In this document: positions 1 through 11,204 of the stretch, one piece after another
Layout of the letters: each line of letters begins with the position of its first letter
Position numbering within the stretch: position 1 is the stretch's first letter
Position numbers and translations under genes: made by a program
Notes under the pieces: model-generated
The model's database searches: none
Told to the model about the DNA's origin: nothing
What the model saw: only the letters and a program-made list of their open reading frames with translations
Assembly: GCA_002914805.1 (NCBI GenBank)
Contig: JXTB01000532.1
Coordinates: 194,390 to 258,389, forward strand
Source of the DNA: Parasponia andersonii
Taxonomy: Eukaryota > Streptophyta > Magnoliopsida > Rosales > Cannabaceae
DNA: 64,000 nt
Direction of reading: 5' to 3'

Positions 1-165
1 GTGAAAGATGCCCGCCTCCTCTGCAGCTCGCTTGGCTTCAGCCGCCTCCTTCTTGTTCTCTTCCTCCTCCTTACCATCAACTCCCTCTTCCTCCACTCCA
101 GTACTGGCGAGGCTCTGCTGTGGATCGTGATATATATGTTCATAGAATTGTTTCGCAGCCTCCCG
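1..165 (-). CDS. Partial open frame running off the left edge, unknown glutamate/lysine-rich protein
   Basis: The minus strand is open for about 55 codons from the edge of the retroelement fragment at about 166 to the window boundary. The frame contains REAAKQFYEHIYHDPQQ, followed by a stretch rich in Glu, Lys and Ala that resembles a charged helix or coiled coil. Base composition here is GC-richer than the AT-rich DNA farther right, which fits coding sequence. I do not recognise the protein. It may be an exon of a host gene whose rest lies left of the window, or part of another retroelement. No start or stop is visible, so the call rests only on openness and composition. Confidence 0.3.
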
Positions 166-1288
166 TGAAATGGAAAAATCTATTTTTCCACTTTGACTAT
201 GCAAATAACGGCTTCTTTCAAAATCTCGGTAGGTAGTTTTCCAATTTATCATATTTTTCTTATTTTGTTATTTTTATCTTGATCGCACTCGCATGTCATC
301 ACAGACAATAGGGAACGGCCCGGACTATCCAGGGAACAGTTTGCAAGGGTGTACAAAATCAACGACCTTCCAATCGAGGAATTTGATTGGAAGGTACTTG
401 GAACTTCCAAGAACCTGGTTGCTTGTGGTCTGCTTTCAAAGGGAGCCGCGTTCCCTGATCCCCCTGTCCGTTCGTCCAGACCTTCGAGCTCGAAGAAAAA
501 GAAGCCAAGGAAACAGACGGATACAGGTGCCTCGTCTTCCAGACTTAGGAAATGAAAAGCACCTACCACCCCTCCAGCTTCGGAACCTTCCTCTCCAGAA
601 ACAGCGTCACCACCAACTCCTCAACCAGCTCCTCAACAAGAAGAAGGTAATCATATATACATTTTCTAACTATCATTGTATTATATCACCTTGCTCACTG
701 ACATATTTGTACAGAGATAGTTATCGGTAGCGGCTTGCGAGCACCACCCTTCACTCTCGAGTCCATGGCAAAATCCAAGACACTCGAGAGTACTCCGTCA
801 CCGAAAGGAAAAGAGAAGGTCGACCACTCTAAAAAACAAAAAGTTGCCTTCGAGGACATCCCAGCAAGCTCGCCTCCTCCACAGCCTCAGACATCGAGCC
901 CCTCTGAACTACCTAAAGAGGCTGCCACCTCTTCGGAACCGATCCTGGCAGATAAGGATGAGAACCTCTTTGCGCTCCTCAATCAATTACCAGAGAAGGC
1001 TGGTATGAGCACAGCCTTCATTGATCGCTTCACTTTCGAGAAGGGCTGGGAGCGGATGAAGCGACGATCTACCAAGGTCGCTTTTGGTTCTACGATGAGG
1101 ATACTGGCCAATGTAAGTACCTTTTTATTCTCTCCTCAAAATGTATTATTTCTTGGTATTAATAATTATATTTTCAGACCACGGCTGCTGCTGTCCTGAT
1201 GCACGACCCGGTCCTCGAATGCTTGGAGAATGCTAAAAAAGTTGAAGAGATATCCAAGCATTTGAGAACTCGGAGATATGAACTTAAA
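166..1288 (+). pseudogene. Isolated copy of the antisense ORF (PF04195-type) of a Tat-lineage Gypsy element
   Basis: This plus-strand stretch matches, exon by exon, the minus-strand ORF inside the element at 51624-60660. It starts at the FHFDYANNGFFQNLGR segment and runs through the DLPIEEFDWKVLG segment, a Lys-rich linker, the segment beginning MAKSKTLES at 765, and the start of a coiled-coil exon (AAAVLMHDPVLECLE). Intron-like AT-rich spacers with GT and AG borders are still present, near 228-296, 648-715 and 1113-1177. No LTR or gag/pol sequence accompanies it. Homology ends at about 166 and about 1288. It is a truncated, probably non-functional fragment; the role of the family is unknown. 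Confidence 0.7.
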
Positions 1289-2302
1289 AATATTAAAAAG
1301 TAGTTTAAATACCTTTTAACTAACTAATGGCATTAAATTTATTTTTTTAAAAAAAAAAAACTGCAGGCTTTGATGACGGCAATTTTGGTATTCAAAAGTT
1401 ATCTAATTAGTTAATTTATAACCTTAACGTTTAAATTTGAACATTCACTGGATTTTGAGCTTAAAAGTGGACAAATAATTTATCCACCTGAAAAATATGT
1501 TGTTTTGGGGAAAGAAAAATCGTTTTTTTTTTTTTCTCTTTACTTACCTTAGTGACTAAAGTGGATAATTGGGAAGATTTACTTCTTAACAAGAAAAGAA
1601 AAATAGACAAATACACTAGTTTTGAGGGAGAGGCAAATCAAGATCAAAATTAATAATTGAGTTTTAACCTCAGTCATTACGGTGGGTGATTGAAGATTGG
1701 GAGACATCCGAGTCTCCTTGTACTATTCAAATATCTGAATAAAAGCAATATATGTACAAAACTTTCAATCGTCAACCTTAAAATGGGTATTTACCAAAAT
1801 TCCCACAGAAAAAAAAATCGGATTTGAAAATGAAAATCCTAGTTAATCGTCTCAACTCTCTTGGTTATTTAGCACTTCGCTATCTCGATTATATATCGAG
1901 TAAATAGTATATGAAAGAGGCATATATATAATAATAATAATTGAATGATAAGTTATAGTAAAGCAAGTTTTAAGTTAAGAGAAAAAAAAAATCATAATAA
2001 TCTGCAAACATGCAGACGAAAATCATTTAAAAGAATACGGGGAAAAAACTTGGAAAAAGAAGCAGCAAAACCAATACATGATTAGTCTCTTGAGATGAAA
2101 AAAGAGGCGTACAAACATGCAGTATAGGAAAAACATATAATAAAAATACGCACAACGCCTTCTAAACCACTAAATATATAGATCCAGTCTTAAGTGGAGC
2201 AGCACTCTAATGTTACATATAATAATAGTTCATGAGCAAATACATAAATACATACATATATATATACCGAAAGGTGTAGATCAAATTAAGTGAAATCATT
2301 AA
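1289..2302. other. AT-rich intergenic DNA
   Basis: There is no coding signal. The segment holds A and T runs and short low-complexity stretches only, and its right end is the 3' flank of the EPFL gene. Confidence 0.6.
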
Positions 2303-2787
2303 TCATGGATGAAAGAGCTTATTTCCACATCTGCACTTCCATGAGAGTAGATAATAGGTGTCATCTTCGCCATGAGAGGACGTCTCCAAACGCTTCTTCT
2401 GGTGAGATGGAATGACCAAAGTAGCCTCACAAGGCCTGCAATTCAAGCACTTGTTCACACACTGTGGTGGCCTAGAACCCAACACCATTAACTTCCTCTC
2501 CTCTTCTCTTAACTCGTTTCTTTCAAAACCCACTTCAAAAACCAAAATAAATGTCTTAGTACTTGATCCATAAAAACTATACAGTAAAAACTAAAAACGA
2601 AAAGGGTATTCATGAAAGTAGATAGAAAGGAACAGAGACTCTAATATTAAGAACTATTTAATCACTAAACAATTTATATATGTATTACATATATACCTGA
2701 TTTGGGTGGTAGAACTGCAAGGACAAAGATGAAAACCACAGTAATTACTGCTCCAACATTGAAGCGCTCTGGGTGGTGTGGAGCCAT
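2303..2787 (-). CDS. EPIDERMAL PATTERNING FACTOR-like (EPFL) secreted cysteine-rich peptide, two exons
   Basis: Exon 1 is 2787-2697 and exon 2 is 2532-2303, joined across a 164 bp GT-AG intron (donor CAG/GTATAT, acceptor TTTGAAG/TGG), giving 106 residues. Residues 1-30 begin MAPHHPERFNVGAVITVVF and form a hydrophobic signal peptide. A charged pro-region follows (about 31-47). The mature domain carries GSRPP at 49-53, cysteines at 55, 59, 62, 65, 97 and 99, and a terminal WKCRCGNKLFHP. The GSRPP-C-X3-C-X2-C-X2-C ... WKCxCG pattern is characteristic of EPFL peptides. Members are secreted ligands for ERECTA-family receptor kinases, with TMM in some tissues, acting in stomatal patterning or growth. 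The six-cysteine form and long loop between Cys65 and Cys97 resemble EPFL rather than EPF1/EPF2. I cannot assign the subgroup. The gene appears intact. Confidence 0.88.
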
Positions 2788-5700
2788 AATATTGGATCAC
2801 CAGTGGTATATATTGATATGATGATGATAGGTTTCTGAGAGACTAGTTTGGATAGTATATTGTTTTCTGGTGTATGTTACAGTGAAGAAAAGGATGTTTG
2901 AGAGCTTATAATCTAAAATGAAAATTAGCTTAATAAATAAGAGGGGGTGTAATTAGACAAGGGTTGAAGGCTGTTTCCTCATTAAACGACAATTGCAAAG
3001 CTTTTATCGCTTTTGCGTTGAAATTTTCTTGGCGTTTTGGGAAACTGTTTCCTCTGACTCGAGGTTTTTAGTGAACGCCTCTCAGGTGAGACTAATTTGA
3101 TTGTCTACAGTTAGGTATGATCACTTTATTACCGTATTTACCATGTTACCCTTATTCAATACAAGTGTGTGTGTAGTGTGCGCTATTGCAGCTTTCATTA
3201 AAGTATACATGGAAGACATAGTACAATCTTGCAGCACTACTCATTAATTCACATATATTTATGTATTGTCGTATATGGACTAACACTGTATAATCAATTC
3301 CAAGCCTTTAAAAAGACTATATAATTTGTAATTAATTAGAAGAATTAAGATTATTAATCAATTACTATATAATTTGTAATTAATTAGAAGAATTAAGATT
3401 ATTAATCAATTGAACTTTTGAGAAATTTGAGATTTACAGAATTAGCTGGAATATAAAAGAAACTGCTACGTAGATGATCATCATAACATTGATTCAAGTG
3501 ACTAATAACTTAAAGTGGGTGAAAAGTAAAGTGTCCTTTATCTTTACTGTTAGACAACAGTAATTAAAAGAATCTAAGCAAAGTTAATGACTGGGCGGTA
3601 GCATGCAGAAAAAAGTACAGGTGGCTCCCTCTGAACAACCCCATATGACAGTGAGACCGATAAGGATAAGAAGAGAGACTGCTGCCAAATTCAGTCTGTT
3701 TCATCTTCCAAAAGATCAAAAATCTTAGCATAAAGCCTTAGTTATTTCCAAACGACATGTTAAGAGTAAAACCTCGAAATTGATATTGACATGTGAACAC
3801 GTGATTGGTTAAAAATAATTACGTAACATTGCTCGGTCCAAAATGAGCATGTTAGATACTATTGTTGTTGGAGTTAAAACGGGTGGTAGAGATCATCGAT
3901 TTGGCATAAGCTTTTCCCGATGAGTGTTTGCTTTAAAGTAGACCATTTTTCAGAAGTTGAAGCTGGCAACGGGAAATTCAAAACTAGTGCCTCCTGTGGA
4001 AACTGCGCGCAGTGAGAGGAGAGACTAATGTTTGAAGCTTCCGGGAGCAGACTGCTTTAATTTCCCAGAAGAGAACTAGTTAGCAGGGGAGCACAGGAAG
4101 TCTTTGTTCCTTTTCTTATTAATACCAGTTTATAAGGCTCGTAGCTCCTCTGCTCCTCAATTATACCAACCATTTTGTCCCCAGTTTGGACGATACAGTA
4201 GATGCTGTTTGGTAATTTTTTTATTTTTTATTTTTTTAAACACAAAAATAGAACTACTTTTTCTTATTTTGTTTTTTGCATTCCAAAAATAAAAATGTGT
4301 TTGGTACTAATATTGCACGTTTTTTCTAAAATTAAAAAAATATATATATATATATTTGGTATCCAGTACTTTTTAGTTTTAAAAGTGAAAATCAAAAGGG
4401 AGAGTAATAAAGGAAAAAGGAAAGAGAAATAGGAGAGAAAAAATAATATTTATCCAACTAAATTTCATAAGTGGTATTAACAAAATAAAAGCTTTAGAAG
4501 TGATACTTTTCTAAATATTTTGGAAAATATTTGAAAACAAATTACCAAATTTTAGAATTATATTTTTAAAATTACCACTTTTAAAATTTTTATTTTGAAA
4601 ATTATAACTTTTAAAAGTATTTAGAAAAATACCACTTTTATATGACGCCATAGAGATAAATAATGATAAGAGAAATAGAAAATGTTAAAAAAATGGTGAC
4701 GTGAGTCTAGATATGTTTGAATTTTGATACTAGTATTCTTACAAAATTATTTAAAAAATTTTGAAAGTAAAAAATTTTTGTTTTCAAAATTTTAAAAATT
4801 TTGTTGTCAAATTACAAAAACGAAAAATAAAAATAGTTTTACTAAACATATTTTTGAAAAATATTTCTACTTTTTTGATTAAAAAAACAAAATAAAAAAC
4901 TATTGAAACAAGTAGTTACCAAACAAACAAGTCCATAGGAAACTGTATTTTCATTTTTATTGTCCACAAAAAGAACATGTATAAAGATGTGTCAGATTAG
5001 TTTAGCCTTTTCCCTTTGGAATATACGCCTTTCTTGCCTCTTTTATCTCTATATACATATGTAGACTCGTACTTCTTAATAGAACTTATCTTTTTTGTTT
5101 TTGTATTCATTCTATTAATTATAATTACATAATAAAAAAATAAACACATTATGTTATGTTATTTTTTATTATTTAGATTCGTTCTATTAATTATAATTAT
5201 AATTAGATAATAAAAAATAAACATGGTATATAATGTTGTGCACGCCATAACATTATTCTTTTTACAAGGGTTTACTATACCTTGATAGGATTCACTTTAT
5301 TGCTGCAAATTTCACTATTATAAAGAAAACTACAAAGTAATCTCACGTATTTCACTCCTATGTGCAAATTACAAAAGTAACAACGCTGACTCATGTAGTT
5401 CTTCACTCTTCCTTTAGTAGCAAGAAGACTAAGCTAGTATTTTAGTGCTAATTAAGTGGATATTAATATGCAAATCCCAAGAGGCATCTCGTCTCAAAGA
5501 CCAAGCTGCAAAAGAAACATGAAACATCCACCACGCCTACACAAATGTTGAGGAGCTTCATTTTGCTGACAAAAGACCTTATTATAGTGGTAATACTCCA
5601 TCCGTAGTCTTGATTTCACATCAAACCTTCTTTAGTCATCTCATAGGACGGCCCCCTCTGCATGGTTCTGTACGCAAACACTATACAAGAATTCAAAGCA

Positions 5701-8700
5701 AAGATATTACTCTTTTTTTTTTTTTTTGAAAGGAATATATTACTCTCTTTATTGCCCTCAAAAACAAAAATAAGTAAATAATTAAAAAAACTGTTCGTGA
5801 CAAGACCCTTGTCATACACGTTTTTGTGTGTACTTTCTACAAATTTAACTCGCAAAACTGTTGAAATCATAACGATAACGTCATTCCTTACAGCCGACAC
5901 GTGTCAGAGCTTCAGTGGTCTTTTCATTGGCTAGTCTTGTCCCTCAAACAGGGCTGGATCGAACAGGGCTGGATCGAAGATTTGGAGATGGGCTTGATTT
6001 GGATAAAAGTAATACAATTCAGGTAACATTAGTAGACTTCTCTTTTAGAAGAGGAATGGAGTAATTTAATCATTTATTATGTTTATGAATTACACGGCTA
6101 CCTCAACGTCCATATCAACAGGATCTAAAAATTGATAACAATTAACAATCCAAGTACAAAATGGTTTTATTTACAAAAGAAAGGTTCAATGACGAAGTCA
6201 AAGGAATTTTTTTCCTATTTATTGAAATTTGGAAATAGTCAAAGGAAACTATTAGAAGTGCCAATATTTAATGTCACCTTTAAGGCTAAGGCTATGTATG
6301 CAGGGTGCAGTATAGGTATAACATGACTGGAAACCCACGAATAATTGAACTTATTTGATATTAAATTGATTCAAATCGACACGATTAAATATTTTTTTTA
6401 ATAAATTAAATTAAATAATATTTTTTTTTAAAAAAATATTTTTTTCATAAATTTCTCGTAGATAAAATAAAAAACATAAAGTTAATGAACTAATTTCTCT
6501 TATTATAGTAAAAATTAATTAAAAAAACTGGATAAACTAATAATTATACTATTTATATACGTTTTGACTCATCAATTTGTACGGCATTTTCATTAAACAA
6601 GTGACATATAAATTAACCTGTTAACAACACGATTTAATTAGGTTAAATATGACAAAACACAAATTGCCACCCCTATATGTATGTAAAAAGGAAAAGTGAG
6701 AAAAAAAATGATAAAAAAGTTAAGAGAAAAAAAAATTGTCCGTTAGGAAAAAAAAAAGATAATAAAGAAGAAATAAAAGAGAAAAAAGAAGGAAAAAAAA
6801 TTAGATAAGGCAATAAAAACTTTCCCCCAAATTAGAGAGCAAATGAGGGAAAAAAACTAAAATGGTTTGGTTAATAAAAAAAAAAAGAGTTTAATTACAA
6901 AACTATCTTTTTAAAATAATAATGTAAATGGTGAAATAATTATTTTAGAAAAAAAAATAATTTTCTTTTCTTTTTAGATACCAAATAACTATATATGTGA
7001 TACATTTTCTATCTTTTATATTTTTTGTCTTTATTTTTTCTACTTTCTTTCTTCCTACCAAACATAGTCTTGGAGATAATTTTTACAGGTCACCTTGCCC
7101 CACTCTAGGCTGACGTTTGAGCCTAGAACTAGTTTATAAATTGGCCAATTATTAAGATAGCTTATAAGCTGAGTTCCTCTATTGTAGACAAGGAGAACTA
7201 ATATTAGTAGAGAAATAAAGAAGTTAGAACAGTGAAAACAGAGTTAAAATATTTTTTTGACAAGAGAAGAAAAGTTGAAGGGGTGAGAGCCCTTCGTGGC
7301 ACACAAAATTGAGTCTATTCATCTTTGAAGTGATGACATGAGAGGGAAAAAAGAGAAGGTGAGGGCGGTAAATGTCACAATCTCTTTTATCCTTTCAAAC
7401 GTCCTTCCCATACCAATTGGTAATAGTAATTTTATGAATTTAATAATTAAAAATCTATTCATCTTTTCAACTTTCTTCAAATACCAAAAAAAAAAGTATT
7501 TATTTCTCTTCTTCAAATAAGGCAAAAGTTCATGCCCATTTTCAAAACTATATTTTTGTAAACATCTATTTTTTATTTTTATTTCATGAATGCTCATTTT
7601 TATACCCGCTTTATTAAAAATGTAGACTAATAGTGTTTTATATATGAGATATTATACCGTGGTATATATTTCATACACAAATATATATTGTAGAACACAT
7701 TTTATGAAAAAAAAAATTATACTTAAAATTAGTACTCATTTCAAAATATATACTATAGATCAAATTTATAATGAAAAATATAAATATTATTTATATTTTA
7801 TACATGAAATGTATACCGCATGGTCAAAAATTTATATTGTAAATATATATCACTCATATTTACATATGAAATATGTACTATGAAAAGAGATTTTTTTGAA
7901 AATAAAATTAAAAATAAATATTTATAAAAATAATTTATATAAACGGAAATTGAGTATAAATTTCTCTCCCAATAACATAAATTAGAGTTACTAGCGGCAT
8001 CACTCTTTCAACGCAGCCCACAACCCACTTTTCCAAAAGTACAGGCCGGGTAGGGGAAATTTTATTTATTTTTTTTAAAACATAAGCACTTGTCGAGCTA
8101 AAACCTATAGCACAATTTGGCCCACTCATTGTTGTTTAGGATTGAGCCATCCATAACACTAGTTCAAGCCTAATGTTGGTCTGATTAGTAATTTGATTCT
8201 TTTTTTTTTTGTCCAAAAATTTAATATATGATTAAATTTAAAAGTTTATAGTTAAATGTCCAACTTAATTAATGGCAAAAATAGAAATATAATACATTTC
8301 ACAACTAAATTTTTTTTAAAATGGACATTTTACTATAGCTTTTAAAATATGGATATCTCTTAAAACTAATTTAAAAAATTAATCATCTACATAATTTTTC
8401 TGAGAAAAATTAGCATTCATCCGAGCTAAGGGCCTAAAGGATTTTGGTGTTCTTGCCGTGATAGATTAAGAATCACATACAAAGCCAGATATTTAGAGAG
8501 GGGCTCAAAACTTCTTTATTTATTCACATATGAGGAGGAAACAAAAGTGCAAAACTCATTGCTCGGGTAAATCCCAAAAAATAAATAAATAAAACTATAA
8601 TTGTGTCATGATGAAGATATAAGTGTTATAATGGGCTCAGAATCAGACCCACTGACTGAGCCACTTCAAGGGCGGTGCCCCCTTATTTGTTTCAGATAAA

Positions 8701-8965
8701 TTTCGGTAGACATCCAATTGTTTCACTTGATTTCAATAAATATTCATTCTTTTTTTTATAGCTAAATAGTCAGGTTCGTATATTCTTGCCCTTGGTATAT
8801 ATGCCTATAGGGCACGTCTATAGTAGGGTCGTGGAAATAAAGCCTTATGTAGGGCCGGAATTTGTGCACCATCGGATTTAAAATCAACCGCCGCGATGAA
8901 TGATTTTATTTGAGAAAAAATTGGGCTCACATCCATGTGATCTGCATCCACAGGTGGGTAATACT
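2788..8965. other. AT-rich intergenic DNA
   Basis: I find no supported gene. Apparent short ORFs lie in poly-A/T or degenerate sequence. There is an exact 48 bp tandem duplication at 3316-3411 and a diverged repeat near 5100-5220. A G-box (CACGTG) occurs near 5900. The stretch 3600-3730 is GC-richer, but nothing in it is recognisable. Confidence 0.5.
3316..3411. repeat. Exact 48 bp tandem duplication
   Basis: The unit beginning actatataatttgtaatt at 3316-3363 is repeated at 3364-3411 without visible change. This looks like a recent local duplication in AT-rich DNA. Confidence 0.9.
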
Positions 8966-9378
8966 CAATTCATTTTATCTCCAAGAGGTCCTGGACTTAC
9001 TCCACTCCATGAAACAAGACGACGTCGTTGTGGACTCAAAGACCTTCAAAGCCTTGCTCGACGCCTTTATTTAGTCCGGTAAGTTCAACTCTACCTTGGA
9101 AATGTTGGACGTTATGCAAGAACTAGGGACTAGCTCGAATACCCAGATGTATAACTTTGTTTTCATCGCTTTGGTGAGGAAAAATCAGGTGGGTTTGCCT
9201 TTATCAATCTTCTTTAAGCTTCTATAGGACAAAACCCAACTACCTAATTATATTGCCTATAATGAATTGCTTAGTGCTCTTAGAAAAATGGATATGAGAA
9301 GAGAATTTAAATGGGTTTTTGATAAGTGAGAGAAAAAAAGAGGTTTGAGATGGATATATATATATATATATATATATG
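8966..9378 (+). pseudogene. PPR protein pseudogene, upstream part
   Basis: A plus-strand reading gives repeated helical PPR-like units, including VVDSKTFKALLDAF, MYNFVFIALVRKNQVG and NYIAYNELLSALRK, the recognisable 35-residue pentatricopeptide pattern. Plant PPR proteins bind organellar RNA in mitochondria or plastids. The frame is broken by stops after LLDAFI and FKLL, so the gene is dead. The reading continues after the MITE (9669-9959) and resumes beyond the LTR retrotransposon (about 20690-20815). The left end is uncertain; no start or transit peptide was found. Confidence 0.75.
9354..9376. repeat. (TA)n microsatellite left of MITE
   Basis: A TA dinucleotide run inside the PPR pseudogene abuts the left terminal inverted repeat of the MITE. 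Confidence 0.95.
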
Positions 9379-9665
9379 GTTGTCAATCTAATAGGTATTT
9401 TTTTTCTTTATCTATGGGTAGGTATTTTTTTTTTAGCCGTTGGATCACCATCTAATGGTGATCCAATGACTATAATGAAGTGCATGAAAAGACGTGCATT
9501 ATTAATGCTTTTTCTCTCTCTTACTTTTTACAATAAAAAAATATATATGCTAAATTTTCATTNATGTACTTCATTATATCCATTGGATCACCATTAGATG
9601 GTAATCTAATGACTAAAAAAAAAATACATACCCATAGGTTAAAAAAAAATACCTATTAGATTAAC

Positions 9666-9668
<3 letters not shown>
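9379..9668. mobile_element. MITE with long terminal inverted repeats inserted in a (TA)n microsatellite
   Basis: The left end reads GTTGTCAATCTAATAGGTAT plus a T run. The right end is its inverted complement (an A run, then ATACCTATTAGATTAACAAC), with one mismatch in the first 20 bases. Each half also holds a smaller palindrome; at 9442-9464 GGATCACCAT and ATGGTGATCC flank CTA. At about 290 bp with no coding capacity it is a non-autonomous DNA element. (TA)n lies on both sides, so the target site was TA or a TA repeat. A diverged relative is at 31466-31704. The base at 9563 is undetermined. Confidence 0.85.

Positions 9669-9709
<41 letters not shown>
9669..9709. repeat. (TA)n microsatellite right of MITE
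   Basis: A run of about 20 TA units directly follows the MITE right terminus. Together with 9354-9376 it is probably one microsatellite split by the insertion. Confidence 0.95.
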
Positions 9710-9712
<3 letters not shown>

Positions 9713-9959
9713 TTCACGGTTTTGGGTGTTCAATGATTTGAGTATTTTGAATCTTTTCAAAGAGATGAAGGGTTTAATAGGTCCGGACTCTAGATTTGTG
9801 CACTTGTAATATTATTGGTGTTCTTTGCTTTGTTATGAAGGTGAAAGATGCACTATTTTATATGGGATGAATTGAAAGATTATGGTAATGAACCAAGCGA
9901 ATTCACTTATTGTCGTATTGAATAGATGATGCTATAAAGATCTTAGTGAAATACAATAC
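9710..9959 (+). pseudogene. PPR protein pseudogene, middle part
   Basis: This continues the PPR reading after the MITE. Recognisable PPR fragments include LNLFKEMK and DELKDYGNEPSEFTYCRI. At least one frameshift and several stops are present. The segment ends at the first base of the LTR at 9960, within a PPR helix. Confidence 0.6.
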
Positions 9960-10375
9960 TGTGGGACCCATTCCTAAAACATACACCACGTAAATGATTA
10001 AGTGACAGAATAGGTCACAAGCGAGACACACAGTCCGACACGTGTTCAGAGTGACTGATTAAAGGCCACGCGAGTCGCACGTGGTACCACATAGGCCCAC
10101 GGGCTATCCGAGGCCAGGACCGAACCCATCCCAGACCCTGGATGGATTTGGCCCAATCTGATTCTTACCTCGACAGTTGGGGGTCGGAAACCTCAAGGGT
10201 CTTCTGCCGGAATACCGTGGGAAGCAGCTCATCGCTCTAGACCCAGACAGAGTATTTAATACGATCTTGGGTAGGTGCGCGCATTGGGCAAGTCATCCTG
10301 ACAGAGCGGCGGCTTGTCAAAATCTCACCCCCAACAGGCTGGAGTCGTAGTGGACGGCGCCAAACTGTTGGTGCT
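9960..10375 (+). repeat. 5' LTR, left ~416 bp (cut by the gap)
   Basis: Aligns to 19894-20310 with scattered substitutions. It begins TGTGGGACCC and carries two CACGTG boxes (10039-10044 and 10078-10083) that are conserved in the other LTR. It is truncated by undetermined bases at 10376-10529. Confidence 0.9.
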
Positions 10376-10529
10376 NNNNNNNNNNNNNNNNNNNNNNNNN
10401 NNNNNNNNNNNNNNNNNNNNNNNNNNNNNNNNNNNNNNNNNNNNNNNNNNNNNNNNNNNNNNNNNNNNNNNNNNNNNNNNNNNNNNNNNNNNNNNNNNNN
10501 NNNNNNNNNNNNNNNNNNNNNNNNNNNNN
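10376..10529. other. Assembly gap (N run)
   Basis: There are 154 undetermined bases. The flanking sequences are LTR in opposite orientations, so this gap covers a real or artificial inversion junction. Any reading through it is meaningless. Confidence 0.99.
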
Positions 10530-11200
10530 AGGATCGAGTACCTTTTTCCATCATGACTTACTCTAGAAATCACGGGTCGTGATTACCGTGACCTCCCTTC
10601 TATCGTCGTCATGTGGCTCGCCGGAGGACTGGATTTCTACCAAGAAGTCCGCCATGACTTGCCCTTTCTTCGCTATTCGAGGCCGATATTCGATGTCGTA
10701 TATCCCCAACTCGATGGCTCAGGTGGTTAATCGTCCCGACAGGTCCGGCTTGGCCAAGATTTGCCGAATGGAGAAATCTGTATACACCGTTACCGGGTGC
10801 ACCTCAAAGTATTGCCTGAGTCTCTTCTTAGTGTTAACTAAAGCTAGGACCAGTCTCTCTGCCATACTACATTGTGTTTCGGCATCCAAGAGCATGCGGC
10901 TCGTGTAAAACACAGGCTTCTGCTTGCCGTCTTCCTCGACGAATAGCACGACACTGATCGCTACTTCGGACACTACCAAATACACATACAGGCGTTGCCC
11001 TTCTACTGGGGAAGCTAGGATAGGTGGATGACTTAAGTACTGCTTGAGTTCTGTCAGTGCCCTGTCCTGCTCCTCCCCCCAGACGATCGTGGGGCTTTTC
11101 TTTATATACTGGAAGAAGGGCTTACATCAGTTGGACATCTTGGAGACAAAACGGCTGAGGGCGGCTATCTTCCCGGTCAGGCGCTAGACCTCCCAAACGG
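10530..11200 (-). pseudogene. Inverted block: LTR piece plus reverse-transcriptase C-terminus and RNase H
   Basis: Bases 10530-10599 are the reverse complement of LTR sequence at about 20314-20384. From there to about 11200 the minus strand encodes the thumb end of reverse transcriptase (LTGKIAALSRFVSK), a linker (KSPTIVWGEEQD) and the Ty3/Gypsy RNase H, with VYLVVSEVAISVVLFVEEDG, KQKPVFYTSRML and VHPVTVYTDFSIRQIL. In-frame stops interrupt it (after SKMSN, for example). Everything downstream (second RNase H, integrase) is on the plus strand, so this block is inverted. Reverse-transcriptase fingers and palm, protease and gag are absent. Confidence 0.8.
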
Positions 11201-11204
11201 TTGA

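Noticed and set aside
3603..3728. 41-codon frame MQKKVQVAPSEQPHMTV...
   Set aside because: Short, isolated and unlike anything I recognise; chance cannot be excluded.
4104..4432. Overlapping AT-rich open frames with Phe/Leu/Ile-rich translation
   Set aside because: They are produced by T-rich low-complexity DNA with no start context or splice support.
5616..5900. 94-codon minus-strand frame
   Set aside because: It includes a poly-Lys stretch from an A/T run and matches no family.
10237..10573. Open frames crossing the N run
   Set aside because: They read through undetermined bases and have no meaning.
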